Notes under the pieces: generated by a model
Database searches by the model: none
Told to the model about the DNA's origin: nothing
What the model saw: the letters and a program-made list of their open reading frames with translations, nothing else
In this document: positions 27,371 to 36,538 of the stretch, in pieces
Numbering within the stretch: the stretch's first letter is position 1
Layout of the letters: each line of letters starts with the position of its first letter
Position numbers and translations under genes: made by a program
Assembly: GCA_035249305.1 (NCBI GenBank)
Contig: DATFGQ010000056.1
Location: 62,001 to 126,000, forward strand
Length of the DNA stretch: 64,000 nucleotides
Origin: DASUNP01 sp035249305
GTDB taxonomy: Bacteria; Acidobacteriota; Blastocatellia; UBA7656
Reading direction: 5' to 3'

Positions 27371-28582
27371 TTATAAGCCTGCTACGTCGTCGCCGGAAGC
27401 CGAGGCGGGCATCACGCTGTATTTCTCGGCCTCGCGCGCGACCGTTATCGCCGCAAGTATCTTCGGCACGTAGTTGAGCGTCTCTTTAGGGAGAAGGTTC
27501 TTCTCGTGAAGCTCCCAGAAATTCGCGCGGCCATTCTTGACGACCGCTTCCATCACGCGCGGCTCGCCGCAGTTGTAAGCGGCCATCGCCAGCGCCCAGT
27601 CGCCGAAGATCGTGTAGAGGTCGCGCAGGTAAGTGGCGGCCACTCGCGTCTGCTTTCGCGCGTCAAACCTCTCGTCGTTGCCCGCCTCGACCGTCAGGCC
27701 GTAGTCGGTCGCCGTGCGCGGTATGAACTGCCAGATGCCAGCCGCCGCCGCGGGCGAGCGCGCTTCGGCATGCCATACGCTCTCTACGTGGGCGAGCCAC
27801 ACGAGGTCTTCGGGCAATCCCGCCTGGCGAAACTCTTGACGGGCCATCTCTAGGTACTGGCTGCTGCGGTCTATGCCTATCGTCATCGTCCTGCGGCCGC
27901 CCTGAGTCGCCGTGTACCAATTAATCCACTTATCAATGGCCGCGTTCTTCTCGAAGGCCATGTCGTTGACCGTCAAACGAGAACCGTTCTTCTTGACGGC
28001 CGGGCTAGTCTCGGCAACGACCTCGGGCATGCGCGGGTCGGCGTTTGCCGCCGTCTCGGCGGTTTGAGTCTCTTCCATAGGGCTGCCGACGTAGTCCTTC
28101 AAGCGCGCCCACATGCTGCCGGGCTTCTGTTTCTCCGAGCCTGTCGACTCGTTAGCCGAAAGCTTCTCGGTTTTGACCGACGCGGCGTTGCGGCTCGCGC
28201 GATTCACGACGCGCACGCCGGAGCCATGCTCGGGAAGGAAGGCTTCGCCCGTGATGCGCTTCTGCACGCGCCTGTTGTACTCGGCCAGCTTCTGATTTGA
28301 GGCTGCCGCATCGGCGAGCAGGTTGAGCGCCTTATCAAAATCTTTTCGCTGGCGGCTGAGGCTGCGCGGGGCAATGGGCTCCGCCTGCTCTACGGTCGCG
28401 CCCACTTCGATGGCCGACAACGCGGAGTGGTCTAACAGCGTTCTGTCGCCCGCGCCCGTGAAGAAGAAGATGCTCAAGCCGAGCGCAAGGGTCGCGCTGC
28501 CGGTCGAGACGACCTTTCGTTTGCGCGAAGATTTGAAGAAACCTAGATTAAGATTTGACAGGACGGATCGATATAGCTTCAT
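27371..28582 (-). CDS. Membrane-anchored lytic transglycosylase (SLT/GH23)
   Basis: 403 aa from the ATG at 28582 (GGGAG 5 bases upstream), preferred to the GTG at 28594. A basic N terminus and one hydrophobic span near residues 28-45 suggest an inner-membrane anchor. A long polar linker leads to a C-terminal SLT domain at about 240-370. Its catalytic Glu lies in LAHVESVWHAEARSP, followed by AAAGIWQFIPRTATDYGL and ALAMAAYNCGEPRV, as in MltD-type enzymes. No LysM repeats are present. It cleaves glycan strands with anhydro-ring formation, acting in wall turnover. Confidence 0.9.
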   Translation of the reverse strand: MKLYRSVLSNLNLGFFKSSRKRKVVSTGSATLALGLSIFFFTGAGDRTLLDHSALSAIEVGATVEQAEPIAPRSLSRQRKDFDKALNLLADAAASNQKLAEYNRRVQKRITGEAFLPEHGSGVRVVNRASRNAASVKTEKLSANESTGSEKQKPGSMWARLKDYVGSPMEETQTAETAANADPRMPEVVAETSPAVKKNGSRLTVNDMAFEKNAAIDKWINWYTATQGGRRTMTIGIDRSSQYLEMARQEFRQAGLPEDLVWLAHVESVWHAEARSPAAAAGIWQFIPRTATDYGLTVEAGNDERFDARKQTRVAATYLRDLYTIFGDWALAMAAYNCGEPRVMEAVVKNGRANFWELHEKNLLPKETLNYVPKILAAITVAREAEKYSVMPASASGDDVAGL

Positions 28583-28933
28583 TGATACTCCCACTTGATC
28601 TGTACCGGGCTAGCCGGTGAGTTCCCTTCAACTGTTAACGTGATTTTGGAATATGGGACGCAATCGCGCTTTTCTGAGGGTGGCCCTTTTGAACAAGCTA
28701 TTGATTCTTACCCATACCCTTTGCTCGCCGTTACGCCTGAATCATCGCGACCAACTAAATACTAACAGAGTCACAACCCGCAGTCGATATATGAACCTTT
28801 ATTGTAATGGATTCGCAAGAAAGGCGGGCGAGCCGCTAAACGGTTTAGCAGCCGCATTTACAGGCGTGATTGAGAAGCGACGATCTCTTTGGAGTGCGGT
28901 GAGGAGTTGCCGCACTCCAAGGATCACGTGCTG
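28583..28933. other. Gap with one strong hairpin, no gene
   Basis: 351 bp between two minus-strand genes. It must hold the promoter of the lytic transglycosylase, but no convincing -35/-10 pair was found. At 28889-28920 an 11-bp perfect stem, TTGGAGTGCGG/CCGCACTCCAA, encloses a 10-base loop. It follows the 28934-29185 stop by 13 bases and lacks a T-run on either strand, so it may be an RNA-end hairpin or a dispersed repeat. Nothing else was recognised. Confidence 0.55.
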
Positions 28934-29185
28934 TTATTTTTTCGGCTTTATCGCTGGCTGGCCCCTGTGCGTGTCCAGGTATTTTCCCAGCAATGATTTC
29001 TTATAAGCCTGGCGGATGTCGGAAGAGACCGGGGTCGCGGCCGCCGACCTTGCCTGAGCCTTCGGCTGGGTTGGGGTCTGAGACTCATTTGACGATTTAG
29101 AACTGGCCGTTTTCTTCGTAGCCGCGGAAGCCTTGGCCGCCGCCTGGCCCCGGCTGATGTCTGCTTTAGTTCTGCTCTTAGCCAT
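28934..29185 (-). CDS. Small Lys/Ala/Ser-rich basic protein
   Basis: 83 aa, strongly basic and low-complexity (KASAATKKTASSKSSN), with a C-terminal IRQAYKKSLLGKYLDTH helix. AGGAACGAGGA precedes the ATG. Such composition is seen in nucleoid-binding or RNA-binding small proteins, but no family is recognised. An overlapping frame at 28948-29274 lacks a comparable ribosome-binding site and is less likely. Confidence 0.55.
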   Translation of the reverse strand: MAKSRTKADISRGQAAAKASAATKKTASSKSSNESQTPTQPKAQARSAAATPVSSDIRQAYKKSLLGKYLDTHRGQPAIKPKK

Positions 29186-29275
29186 ATTCCTCGTTCCTTT
29201 AACTCATCCTTTCTCGTCCACGGTATTCGGCAAAAAGATAAGTGTGCCATATCAGTGCCGCATATGACCAGCACG

Positions 29276-29812
29276 TCATTGGCACTTTCTTACTTCGCCG
29301 CTGTTATCGTCGAAGTTCTCAACCCCATCAAGACAGATGACTACGCGCTTGACGGTCGGGAACTGTTTAAGCGTGCGTTCGACGGCCTCCCTGAAACGCC
29401 AGGGGGCCAGGTCGCCGGGCCAGCGCGGGCAGTCGGCGCACTTCGAAGCCAGGCTGATGCGCGCCGTCCCCCCATCGATCTCCAGCGCCTTTATCGAAAG
29501 CCCTTCCGCGTAAGGCGAGCGCAATCCCCTGCTCTTCTCTTCGTCGGTCGGCCCGGCGATCAACGCCTCTATAGCGCCCCGCGCGGGCGTCGTCACGCTG
29601 ACCATCCTGAAGACGGGCACGAGCGCGAGCAAGTTCTCGCTGGCCGCCCGCCGCGAGCGGGATGGCTTTTTCGATTCGAGGTCCTCTTCGGTGAAGAAGT
29701 ATACGCGGACTTGCCTCTTGTCCGGGCGTGCGCGCTGAGTGTAGGCGCAGGGCGACCCGGCGAGAAGGGCAAGAGCAGTTACGGTCGTCAGAATGACCCG
29801 GGTGGTCTTCAT
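29276..29812 (-). CDS. Exported GerMN-domain protein
   Basis: 178 aa from the ATG at 29812. The signal peptide is MKTTRVILTTVTALALLAG. The GerMN-like domain spans about 34-165: VRVYFFTEEDLE, then ARGAIEALIAGPTDEEKSRGL, a segment of alternating strands, and FREAVERTLKQFPTVKRVVICLDG. GerMN domains occur in spore germination and lipoprotein LpqB-type proteins; here the role is unknown. The start lies five bases after the asnS stop, with no separate Shine-Dalgarno, so translation is probably coupled to asnS. The longer open frame reaching 30226 overlaps asnS in another phase and is spurious. Confidence 0.8.
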   Translation of the reverse strand: MKTTRVILTTVTALALLAGSPCAYTQRARPDKRQVRVYFFTEEDLESKKPSRSRRAASENLLALVPVFRMVSVTTPARGAIEALIAGPTDEEKSRGLRSPYAEGLSIKALEIDGGTARISLASKCADCPRWPGDLAPWRFREAVERTLKQFPTVKRVVICLDGVENFDDNSGEVRKCQ

Positions 29813-29817
29813 CGGTT

Positions 29818-31131
29818 TCAAGGCTTCAGGCGGTAGAGCATGCGCGGGAACGGGATCGTCTCGCGTATGTGCTCGATGCCGCAAATCCATGACGTACAGC
29901 GCTCGATCCCCATCCCGAAGCCGCCGTGCGGGAACGTGCCGTACTTGCGGAGGTCCAGATACCAGTCGAACGCCTCTTCCGGCAAGTTGTGCGCGTGAAT
30001 CTGCTTGAGCAAGAAGTCCAGGTCTTCGGCTCGCTGGCCCCCGCCTATCACCTCGCCGTAGCCTTCGGGCGCGAGCACGTCGACGCTCAGCGAGAGTTCG
30101 GGCCGCGTCGGGTCGGCCTTCATATAAAAAGCTTTCACGGACGCCGGGTAACGGTGGACCATCACGGGCCGGTCGAACTGGCTCGACAGGTAGGTCTCGT
30201 CGGGCGACCCGAAATCGCCGCCCCACTCGAACCGCGTCTCAACCTCGCCGCGCTCGTGCGCCTCCTGTAGCATGCGGACCGCGTCGTCATACTGTAGCCG
30301 CGGGAATGGCTTTTGGATCTGTTCGAGCTTCGACGTGTCGCGCTCAAGCTCCTTGAGCTCCAGCCGCCGGTTCTCCAGCACACGGCCGACGACGAAGGTG
30401 AGAAAGTCTTCGGCCAGGTCCATTATGTCGTCAAGCTGGGCGTAGGCCACTTCGGGCTCCACCATCCAAAACTCGGTCAGGTGGCGGCGCGTCTTCGATT
30501 TTTCGGCGCGGAAGGTCGGGCCGAAGGTGTAGACCTTGCCGAATGCCGCCGCCGTCGCCTCGTTGTAGAGCTGGCCCGATTGCGTCAGGTACGCCTTCGC
30601 GTCTTCGAAGTAATCGACTTCGAAAAGCGTAGTCGTCCCCTCGCAGGCGGCGGGCGTGAAGATCGGCGTGTCCATCAGCAGAAAGCCGTTCGAATCGAAA
30701 TAGTCTCTCACGGCGCGAATCACCTCGGCGCGGATGCTCAGTATGGCGTGCTGTCGTCGAGAGCGGAGCCACAGGTGGCGATGGTCCATCAAGAACTCGA
30801 CGCCGTGCTCTTTCGGGGTTATCGGATAGGCTTCCGCGACGTGTACGACTTCAACGCCCACCACGTCTAGCTCGTAGCCGCCCGGCGCGCGCTCGTCTGC
30901 GCGCACTTTGCCGCGGACGATGATCGACGACTCTTGCGTCAGATGCTCAAAGTCGTTCCAGACCTGTTCCGGAACGCCCTTCTTAAAGACCACGCCTTGA
31001 ATGATGCCCGACCCGTCTCTTATCTGCGGGAAGATCAGCTTCCCGCTTGAGCGTAAGTTGTAGAGCCACCCTTTGATGGTCACTTCCTCGCCTACGTGCT
31101 TCGAGACATCCCTGATGTAAGTCTGCTCCAT
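29818..31131 (-). CDS. asnS: Asparaginyl-tRNA synthetase
   Basis: 437 aa class IIb synthetase. An OB-fold anticodon-binding domain lies at about 1-105 (VTIKGWLYNLRSSGKL, QIRDGSGIIQGVV), followed by the catalytic core with motif 2 around FGPTFRAEKSKTRRHLTEFWM (partly quoted) and the motif 3 region GGFGMGIERCTSWICG. The residues around HLTEFWMVE and the C-terminal ICGIEHIRETIPFPR point to AsnRS rather than AspRS. GGGAG lies upstream of the ATG. It is followed by the GerMN gene. Confidence 0.95.
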   Translation of the reverse strand: MEQTYIRDVSKHVGEEVTIKGWLYNLRSSGKLIFPQIRDGSGIIQGVVFKKGVPEQVWNDFEHLTQESSIIVRGKVRADERAPGGYELDVVGVEVVHVAEAYPITPKEHGVEFLMDHRHLWLRSRRQHAILSIRAEVIRAVRDYFDSNGFLLMDTPIFTPAACEGTTTLFEVDYFEDAKAYLTQSGQLYNEATAAAFGKVYTFGPTFRAEKSKTRRHLTEFWMVEPEVAYAQLDDIMDLAEDFLTFVVGRVLENRRLELKELERDTSKLEQIQKPFPRLQYDDAVRMLQEAHERGEVETRFEWGGDFGSPDETYLSSQFDRPVMVHRYPASVKAFYMKADPTRPELSLSVDVLAPEGYGEVIGGGQRAEDLDFLLKQIHAHNLPEEAFDWYLDLRKYGTFPHGGFGMGIERCTSWICGIEHIRETIPFPRMLYRLKP

Positions 31132-31360
31132 ATAAGCTCCCGTTAGAGGTTTATCGAATACCGTGCTGAGCGCAAAGGTTTATCCTACTACAGGTGCGGT
31201 GACAGGTGGCAAGCGGCAAGAAAAAAACTCCGTCGCTTCGGTGACTTCGCGGGCCGGTTGGACTATAATGACGCGCAGCCCCACTTACTTAAAACGCCAA
31301 AGAGAAAGGTAAACAGAGAGCAGCTAGACGGTCCTTGCGTTTTAATGATGAGGTCGAGCC

Positions 31361-32464
31361 ATGAAGATTTGTCCGCAGTGCCGCGAGCAGTTCGAAGACG
31401 AATTAAAATTCTGCACCTTCGACGGGGCAGTGCTGCGCCCGCAGGGCGCAAGCCCTATGACCGCCACGGGCTCCGGCAGATACAAGACGCAGACTAGCCC
31501 CAGACTGCCTTCATACGATGTCGCGGAGTATGATTACCGAACCGAGCCGCGCAGGAACGGCTGGAAGACGGCCTTCTTTTTCCTGCTCGCGATAAACTTG
31601 ATAGCGGGCGGCGCGCTTGCGATGTACCTCTTGATGAGGGCGCAGCCGAAGCCGGCGGCGACTCCAGTCGCGGCTGCGACAACTCAACCGGCCCCGACCG
31701 AAGCGGCCGCGACCGTCGAAGAGGCGGAGGCGCCGAAGCCGCCTTCCGAGATGGCGCGCGAAGAGCTGATGAAGATACTCCCCCGCAACCTCCTGCGCCG
31801 GTTCCACGCCGGAGAGCAGTCGCAAGGGACGCCCGACGATCTAAGGGTAATCAAGGACGAGATGGGCGAGCACGTTGTCTTGCTCGGCACGGGTCGGCTC
31901 GACGGCCCGTCGCGCACGCCGGCCGAAAGAATACTCGTCTTGAAGTACGAAGAGAACGAATTCAAAGACGTGACGCGCCAGGCGCTCCCGAACGCTTATG
32001 CGTCGGGCGCGGTGGCCGGCGAGCAGGCCGACGTGAAGTTTGACGAGACGGGCGTGAACCTCTTGATTCACGAGCCCGCCTCTTCGAAGGCGGTCGTCGC
32101 CGAGTGCGCGCAGTGCGAGCACTCTTATCAACAGGTGAAGCTCGAATGGAAAGGCGCGCGCTACGGCGAAGCGGCGCGCGCCTGGGAGAACGATCGTTAC
32201 ACGGCTTTTTATGTCGTGGCCGACGCGCTGGAGAAGCGGCGCATCGATGCGCGCGCGCGGCCGCTCATTGATAAATCGCTCGACCCGATCATCGCGCAAG
32301 GCTTCGCGCGCAACGGCAAGGACGGATGGACCGTCGAAGTGCAGAGCGAAACGCAGGGCGACCAGGCGGCCTACGAGCTCAACAACGGCGACGAGCGGCT
32401 GCTGATCCGTGTCAGCCGCGTAAACGGCCAGTGGAGAGCCGTACAGATCGACGACGGATTTTGA
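31361..32464 (+). CDS. Zinc-ribbon membrane protein of unknown function
   Basis: 367 aa. The N-terminal motif CPQC (Cys4, Cys7) with FCTFDG (Cys18) is a zinc-ribbon-like start common to many acidobacterial membrane proteins. One membrane span lies at about 69-92, followed by a Pro/Ala/Glu-rich linker and a soluble C-terminal region of 240 residues that includes CAQCEHSYQQV near 250 (a second Cys pair). The likely orientation is ribbon inside, C terminus outside. No enzymatic motif was recognised. Confidence 0.75.
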   Translation: MKICPQCREQFEDELKFCTFDGAVLRPQGASPMTATGSGRYKTQTSPRLPSYDVAEYDYRTEPRRNGWKTAFFFLLAINLIAGGALAMYLLMRAQPKPAATPVAAATTQPAPTEAAATVEEAEAPKPPSEMAREELMKILPRNLLRRFHAGEQSQGTPDDLRVIKDEMGEHVVLLGTGRLDGPSRTPAERILVLKYEENEFKDVTRQALPNAYASGAVAGEQADVKFDETGVNLLIHEPASSKAVVAECAQCEHSYQQVKLEWKGARYGEAARAWENDRYTAFYVVADALEKRRIDARARPLIDKSLDPIIAQGFARNGKDGWTVEVQSETQGDQAAYELNNGDERLLIRVSRVNGQWRAVQIDDGF

Positions 32465-32614
32465 AATGTAGCGCACCCGTACACATCCCTAAGGCCGAGT
32501 GTATGCGATAAGTCTCCTCCAAGACCTTTTTTCAACATTTAACAACTGGCATTGCTGTTGCACTCCGAGTAGTCGCAGGCAATAGTGCTTGATTACTTAC
32601 AGGAGGAAACAACA

Positions 32615-32812
32615 ATGGCCGATAGGATTATAGAAGAGCATGTGCACTCGGATGGCGGCAGCGGGATGACCGCGCTGGCGATAGTGCTGTTCGTCCTCGT
32701 ATTGCTCGCGGTGCTTTATTTCACAGGAGCCTTCGGAAAGATGTTCGGCACGAAGAAGACGGAAGTCGACATCAACATCAACAAGCCCGGCGTCGTTCTA
32801 CAGTTGCGTTAA
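32615..32812 (+). CDS. Small single-pass membrane protein
   Basis: 65 aa from the ATG at 32615, with AGGAGGAAA ideally placed upstream; the frame upstream to 32585 includes that site and is rejected. A His/Asp/Gly N terminus is followed by one membrane span at about 20-42 (ALAIVLFVLVLLAVLYFTGAF) and a short Lys-rich tail ending in TEVDININKPGVVLQL. No family is recognised. The strong ribosome-binding site suggests it is well translated. Confidence 0.75.
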   Translation: MADRIIEEHVHSDGGSGMTALAIVLFVLVLLAVLYFTGAFGKMFGTKKTEVDININKPGVVLQLR

Positions 32813-32823
32813 GAGTTTTTGGG

Positions 32824-32882
32824 GCCGTGACGGCATCTGAGATCTCAAATTTCAAATTTGAAATTTCAAAGCCCGTCACGGC
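32824..32882. repeat. Inverted repeat with AAATTTC heptamer core, overlapping the rho stop
   Basis: Perfect 10-bp arms GCCGTGACGG (32824-32833) and CCGTCACGGC (32873-32882) enclose tandem 7-bp CAAATTT/GAAATTT units at 32845-32870. The right arm overlaps the rho stop codon. No T-run follows, so a classical terminator is not supported. Confidence 0.7.
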
Positions 32883-34000
32883 TTCAATTTGCTCAGGAAC
32901 TCTTCGTTGTCGCGCGTATCGCCGAGCCCTTTGAGCAGCAGCTCCATAGCTTCCACAGATTTTTTTCCCGCAAGCGCGCGCCGCAGCAAATGGACCTGCG
33001 GGACGTGCTCGGCGTCAAACAGCTTCTCTTCTTTGCGAGTGCCCGACTTCGAAATATCGATGGCCGGGAAGATGCGCCGTTCGGCGAGCTTTCTGTCTAA
33101 GACTATCTCAAGGTTTCCGGTCCCCTTGAACTCCTGAAATATCACCTCATCCATCTGGCTGCCCGTGTCTATCAACGCCGTCCCGATTATCGTGAGCGAC
33201 CCGCCCTGCTCGGCTTTCCTCGCGGCCCCGAAAAACTTCCGCGGGAACTCCATCGCGCGCGTGTCGACGCCGCCCGTCATCGTGCGCCCGCGACGGCTCG
33301 TCTCGCGGTTGGAAGCGCGCGCGAGTCTCGTTATCGAATCTAAGAGCATCACCACGTCCTGGCGGCATTCGACCATGCGCTTGACGCGCTCAAGCACCAG
33401 CCGCGCGACTTGCAGGTGAAGGTCGGAGCCCTGGTCCGCCGACGAAGCGATCACCTCCCCGCGCACCCTTCGCTTCATGTGCGTGACCTCTTCGGGGCGC
33501 TCGTCGACGAGCAGAACGACCAGATGAGTCTCGGGATGATTGTCCGCGACCGACTCGGCGATGTTCTCGATGAGAGTGGTCTTCCCGGTCTTCGGAGGCG
33601 CGACGACAAGGCCGCGCTGCCCCTTCCCGATGGGCGAGATCAGGTCGAGCACTCGCATAGACATGTTGTCGTTGCCTTCCGAAAGCTCCAGCCGCTCGGT
33701 CGGGTCTACGCTCGTCAGCGAGGTGAATTCCGGCACGTCGCGGTATTGATCCGCGTTAAGCCCGTTCACCTTCTCGACCGTAGAGAGCTGATCGGCCTGG
33801 CTGCGGCCGCGCCCGTTCGGCGACGGGGCCGCGCTCCCTTCGACGTGAACGCCCTCGCGCAAAGAGAATCTTTGAATCAGGTTGCGCGGGACGAAAACAT
33901 CCTTGGGGCCGGGCAAGTAGTTGTTGTCCGCCTGTCTGAGAAACCCGAAACCTTTTTCGTTTATCTGAAGAACTCCAGAAGCCGTCTGTTGAGAATCCAT
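32876..34000 (-). CDS. rho: Transcription termination factor Rho (short form)
   Basis: 374 aa against about 420 in E. coli. The N-terminal helical Rho_N segment is missing, and the protein starts directly with the RNA-binding cold-shock-like domain (GFGFLRQADNNYLPGPKDVFV, partly quoted). The ATPase core is intact: Walker A around PPKTGKTTL, VLLVDERPEEVTHM, RLARASNRETSRRGRTMTGGVD (partly quoted) and the terminal LLRRALAG. It acts as a hexameric RNA-DNA helicase that ends transcription. GGAG lies 8 bases before the ATG. It is downstream of recQ on the same strand by 26 bases. Confidence 0.95.
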   Translation of the reverse strand: MDSQQTASGVLQINEKGFGFLRQADNNYLPGPKDVFVPRNLIQRFSLREGVHVEGSAAPSPNGRGRSQADQLSTVEKVNGLNADQYRDVPEFTSLTSVDPTERLELSEGNDNMSMRVLDLISPIGKGQRGLVVAPPKTGKTTLIENIAESVADNHPETHLVVLLVDERPEEVTHMKRRVRGEVIASSADQGSDLHLQVARLVLERVKRMVECRQDVVMLLDSITRLARASNRETSRRGRTMTGGVDTRAMEFPRKFFGAARKAEQGGSLTIIGTALIDTGSQMDEVIFQEFKGTGNLEIVLDRKLAERRIFPAIDISKSGTRKEEKLFDAEHVPQVHLLRRALAGKKSVEAMELLLKGLGDTRDNEEFLSKLKP

Positions 34001-34026
34001 TAATATCTCCGGAATGTGTCTAGGTG

Positions 34027-36291
34027 TTAAGAGGGCATCTCAAGCATCACCTCGGCGCGGCCCAGCATCACTTCGCGGCCGAAGTCTGTAAGGCTCACGG
34101 TCGGGTACGCGCCCTTGTCGACGCTGATGCAGTCGGCCTGGATCAACGCCTTGATGAAGAGAGTTATCTCGTCCTGCGTCATCTCTCGAAGCAGCCCGTA
34201 GGTCGAGAGCTTATCGAGATCGTGGTCAAGCACCTGCTTCGCCGTCGAGCCGCGAAGCACCGCCGCGACAGTCCCCTTGCCGAACCTGCTCTTCAACCTC
34301 GCGACGCAGCTCAGTATCTTCACGACGACCAGCGCCTCTCCCTCGCTCAGCGCGCGCGCGGCCGCAGGGGTCGCGACCTCCCTCGCTTCGCTCTTCGAGG
34401 TGGCGCGTGCGGCCTCGGCCTTTTTCCTCAGATCGCTCCGCAATTCCCTGCCCGTCGGGGCCTGCTCGATGATGAATCGGTCTATCTGCGTCGCCTCGGC
34501 CATCTTTGACGCCGGAGCCGAGCGCCCTACGGTCAGAGTGCCGGAAGCAACCTTCGCATCCGTCCTTGCGCCGGCGATGGCGGAATCGGCATCGGGCGCG
34601 CAGTACGAGCAGGTCCCGCAGTTGGCCAGGTGCTTGCGGTCGCCAAAGTAATTCAGGATGAACCGGCGCAGGCAGCCCCTCTCTTTGTGATAGCAGTAAT
34701 CGATCATACGGCGCAGCTTCCACTGCTCCGCGGCCGCGCGCGCGGCCAGCTCTTTCGTGTCTATCCTCAGAGCGCGGGCCGGCTCTTCGTCGAGCAGGCG
34801 GATGCCGCGGCCTTGAAACGCGGTGCGGCAATCGATCAGGCCGCGCTCCGCGAGCGACGCCATCCCTCGGCGGACCTGGCCTTCGTTTATGCCGAGCCCC
34901 GCGGCGATAACGCTCACGTCAAGCTCCGAAGGCTCTCGCTCGGTGACGTTTCGGTTGAAGACCAGATCGCGGACTATCGCGCCTTCGATCGAATCATCAG
35001 GGACGGCCCCGAGCGCCGTGTCGATGCCCGACTTGAGCGTCGCAAGCAGCACAGTGTCGGTCGTGCGGCCCCGCTCGATGTGGCCGGCCTTTTCAAGCAG
35101 CACGAGCGACGAATAGACAGACATCTCGTTTTTGATCTTCAGCCGCTCGGCTATGTCGCGCGCAGTCTTTTCGGTCCGCCCTTCGCCCGCGCGCGCGACC
35201 TCGAAGTAGACGCGGCCGATCAGGTCGGGCGGCGGGTGCGACCCTTCGATGAAGAACTGTTGCGTGCGCGTGTCGGCGTAGTTGAACAGCATCACGCAGT
35301 CGGCGTCAAGGCCGTCGCGGCCCGCGCGGCCCACCTCCTGGTAGTAGGCTTCGATCGAGCCGGGCAGGTGAAAGTGCGCCACGAACCTGATGTCGGGCTT
35401 ATCTATCCCCATGCCGAAAGCGTTCGTGGCGACTATGGCCTTCGAGTCGCCGCGCATGAAGCTCTCCTGCGCGCGCGTCCGCTCGCCTTCGTCCATCCCG
35501 CCGTGATACGCCTCTACGGAAAGCCCCGCGAGCTTCAGCTTCGCCGTCACCTGCTCGACGCTCTTGCGCGTCGCGGCGTAGATGATCCCCGAGCCCGTGG
35601 AGCGCTGTATCAGGTTCTTGAGCGTCGCGATCTTCTCCTTTTCAGTCCCGACGTGCAGGACGCGCAGCGCGAGGTTCGGGCGGTCGAACCCGGCAACGAA
35701 GACGCGCGGGTCGACAAGGCCGAGCTGCTCGCTTATGTCGGCCCTGACCTGCGGCGTCGCGGTCGCCGTGAGCGCGATTACCTGAGGCGACCCCAAACGC
35801 TCGGCGGCCTCTTTCAGCCTCAGGTAGTCGGGACGGAAGTCATGCCCCCAGTGTGATATGCAATGCGCTTCGTCTATGGCGAAGAGCCGCACTTTCACTT
35901 CCGCGATCGTCTCGGTGAAAGCCTCGCTGCGGAAGCGTTCGGGCGCGATGTAGACGAGCTTATGCAACCCGCGGCGGATCTCGCTAAGCCGCCGGCTGAC
36001 CTCGGAGTAACTCAGCGAGCTGTTGATAAAGGTGGTGGGGATGCCGCGCGAGGCAAGCTGGTCGACCTGATCTTTCATCAGGGCTATGAGAGGCGAGACG
36101 ACAAGCGTTACGCCATCGAGCATCAAAGCGGGCAGTTGAAAGCAGAGCGATTTACCACCGCCCGTAGGCATCACGACGACGGAGTTCTCCCCGTTGAGGA
36201 CAGCTTCAATAACTTCGGCCTGCCCTTCACGAAAATCTGTGAAGCCGAAATGTTTGAGTAGGGCTTCGCGCGCCCTAGTGATGTCGCTCAC
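34027..36291 (-). CDS. recQ: ATP-dependent DNA helicase RecQ
   Basis: 754 aa starting at a GTG with GAGG upstream. The superfamily 2 core has TDFREGQAEVI, Walker A MPTGGGKSLCFQ near 41-52, the DEAH box in FAIDEAHCISHWGHDFRPDY, and motif VI around EVGRAGRDG. A zinc-binding subdomain follows with cysteines in CYHKERGCLRRF and CGTCSYC near 550. About 90 residues of poorly conserved sequence separate it from the RQC winged helix (RFGKGTVAAVLRGSTAK). No HRDC domain is evident. RecQ unwinds 3' to 5' in recombination and fork repair. rho follows by 26 bases. Confidence 0.95.
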   Translation of the reverse strand: MSDITRAREALLKHFGFTDFREGQAEVIEAVLNGENSVVVMPTGGGKSLCFQLPALMLDGVTLVVSPLIALMKDQVDQLASRGIPTTFINSSLSYSEVSRRLSEIRRGLHKLVYIAPERFRSEAFTETIAEVKVRLFAIDEAHCISHWGHDFRPDYLRLKEAAERLGSPQVIALTATATPQVRADISEQLGLVDPRVFVAGFDRPNLALRVLHVGTEKEKIATLKNLIQRSTGSGIIYAATRKSVEQVTAKLKLAGLSVEAYHGGMDEGERTRAQESFMRGDSKAIVATNAFGMGIDKPDIRFVAHFHLPGSIEAYYQEVGRAGRDGLDADCVMLFNYADTRTQQFFIEGSHPPPDLIGRVYFEVARAGEGRTEKTARDIAERLKIKNEMSVYSSLVLLEKAGHIERGRTTDTVLLATLKSGIDTALGAVPDDSIEGAIVRDLVFNRNVTEREPSELDVSVIAAGLGINEGQVRRGMASLAERGLIDCRTAFQGRGIRLLDEEPARALRIDTKELAARAAAEQWKLRRMIDYCYHKERGCLRRFILNYFGDRKHLANCGTCSYCAPDADSAIAGARTDAKVASGTLTVGRSAPASKMAEATQIDRFIIEQAPTGRELRSDLRKKAEAARATSKSEAREVATPAAARALSEGEALVVVKILSCVARLKSRFGKGTVAAVLRGSTAKQVLDHDLDKLSTYGLLREMTQDEITLFIKALIQADCISVDKGAYPTVSLTDFGREVMLGRAEVMLEMPS

Positions 36292-36434
36292 ACGGAATTC
36301 CTCACGTCTGTCAGAGATTGGGCGTGTGCTGAATCTGAGACCGTTAGCAATGAAAAGAATAGCACGGCGGTCCGAGCTTTCTCAAATTTACCGATCTGCG
36401 GGCGGTGTCCTAAATACGTGTAGTTGAGCAAAAC

Positions 36435-36530
36435 TGTAGGGGCAGGGCTTGTCCCTGCCCGGATCGCGCGTCAGCGCGATGACGTCCGGCGCTTGCGCGC
36501 CGCCAGGCGGGGACAAGCCCCGCCCCTACA
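36435..36530. repeat. Dispersed ~96-bp palindromic element, copy 2
   Basis: Same layout as the copy at 10447: outer TGTAGGGGC and GCCCCTACA ends, local arm hairpins GCAGGGCTTGTCCCTGC and GCGGGGACAAGCCCCGC, inner hairpins CGCGCGTCAGCGCG and GGCGCTTGCGCGCC, and central GATGACGT. It lies between the M16 operon (stop at 36539) and recQ. Confidence 0.85.
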
Positions 36531-36538
36531 GCGTGATC

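Noticed and set aside
28948..29274. Alternative minus-strand frame of 108 codons
   Set aside because: Overlaps the 83-aa basic protein, which has the better Shine-Dalgarno; composition is Arg-biased like an out-of-phase frame.
29813..30226. N-terminal extension of the GerMN protein
   Set aside because: Runs within asnS in another phase; the proper start at 29812 has a signal peptide.
34630..35856. Long plus-strand reading frame across recQ
   Set aside because: Antisense to an intact RecQ with all motifs; no recognisable domain of its own.
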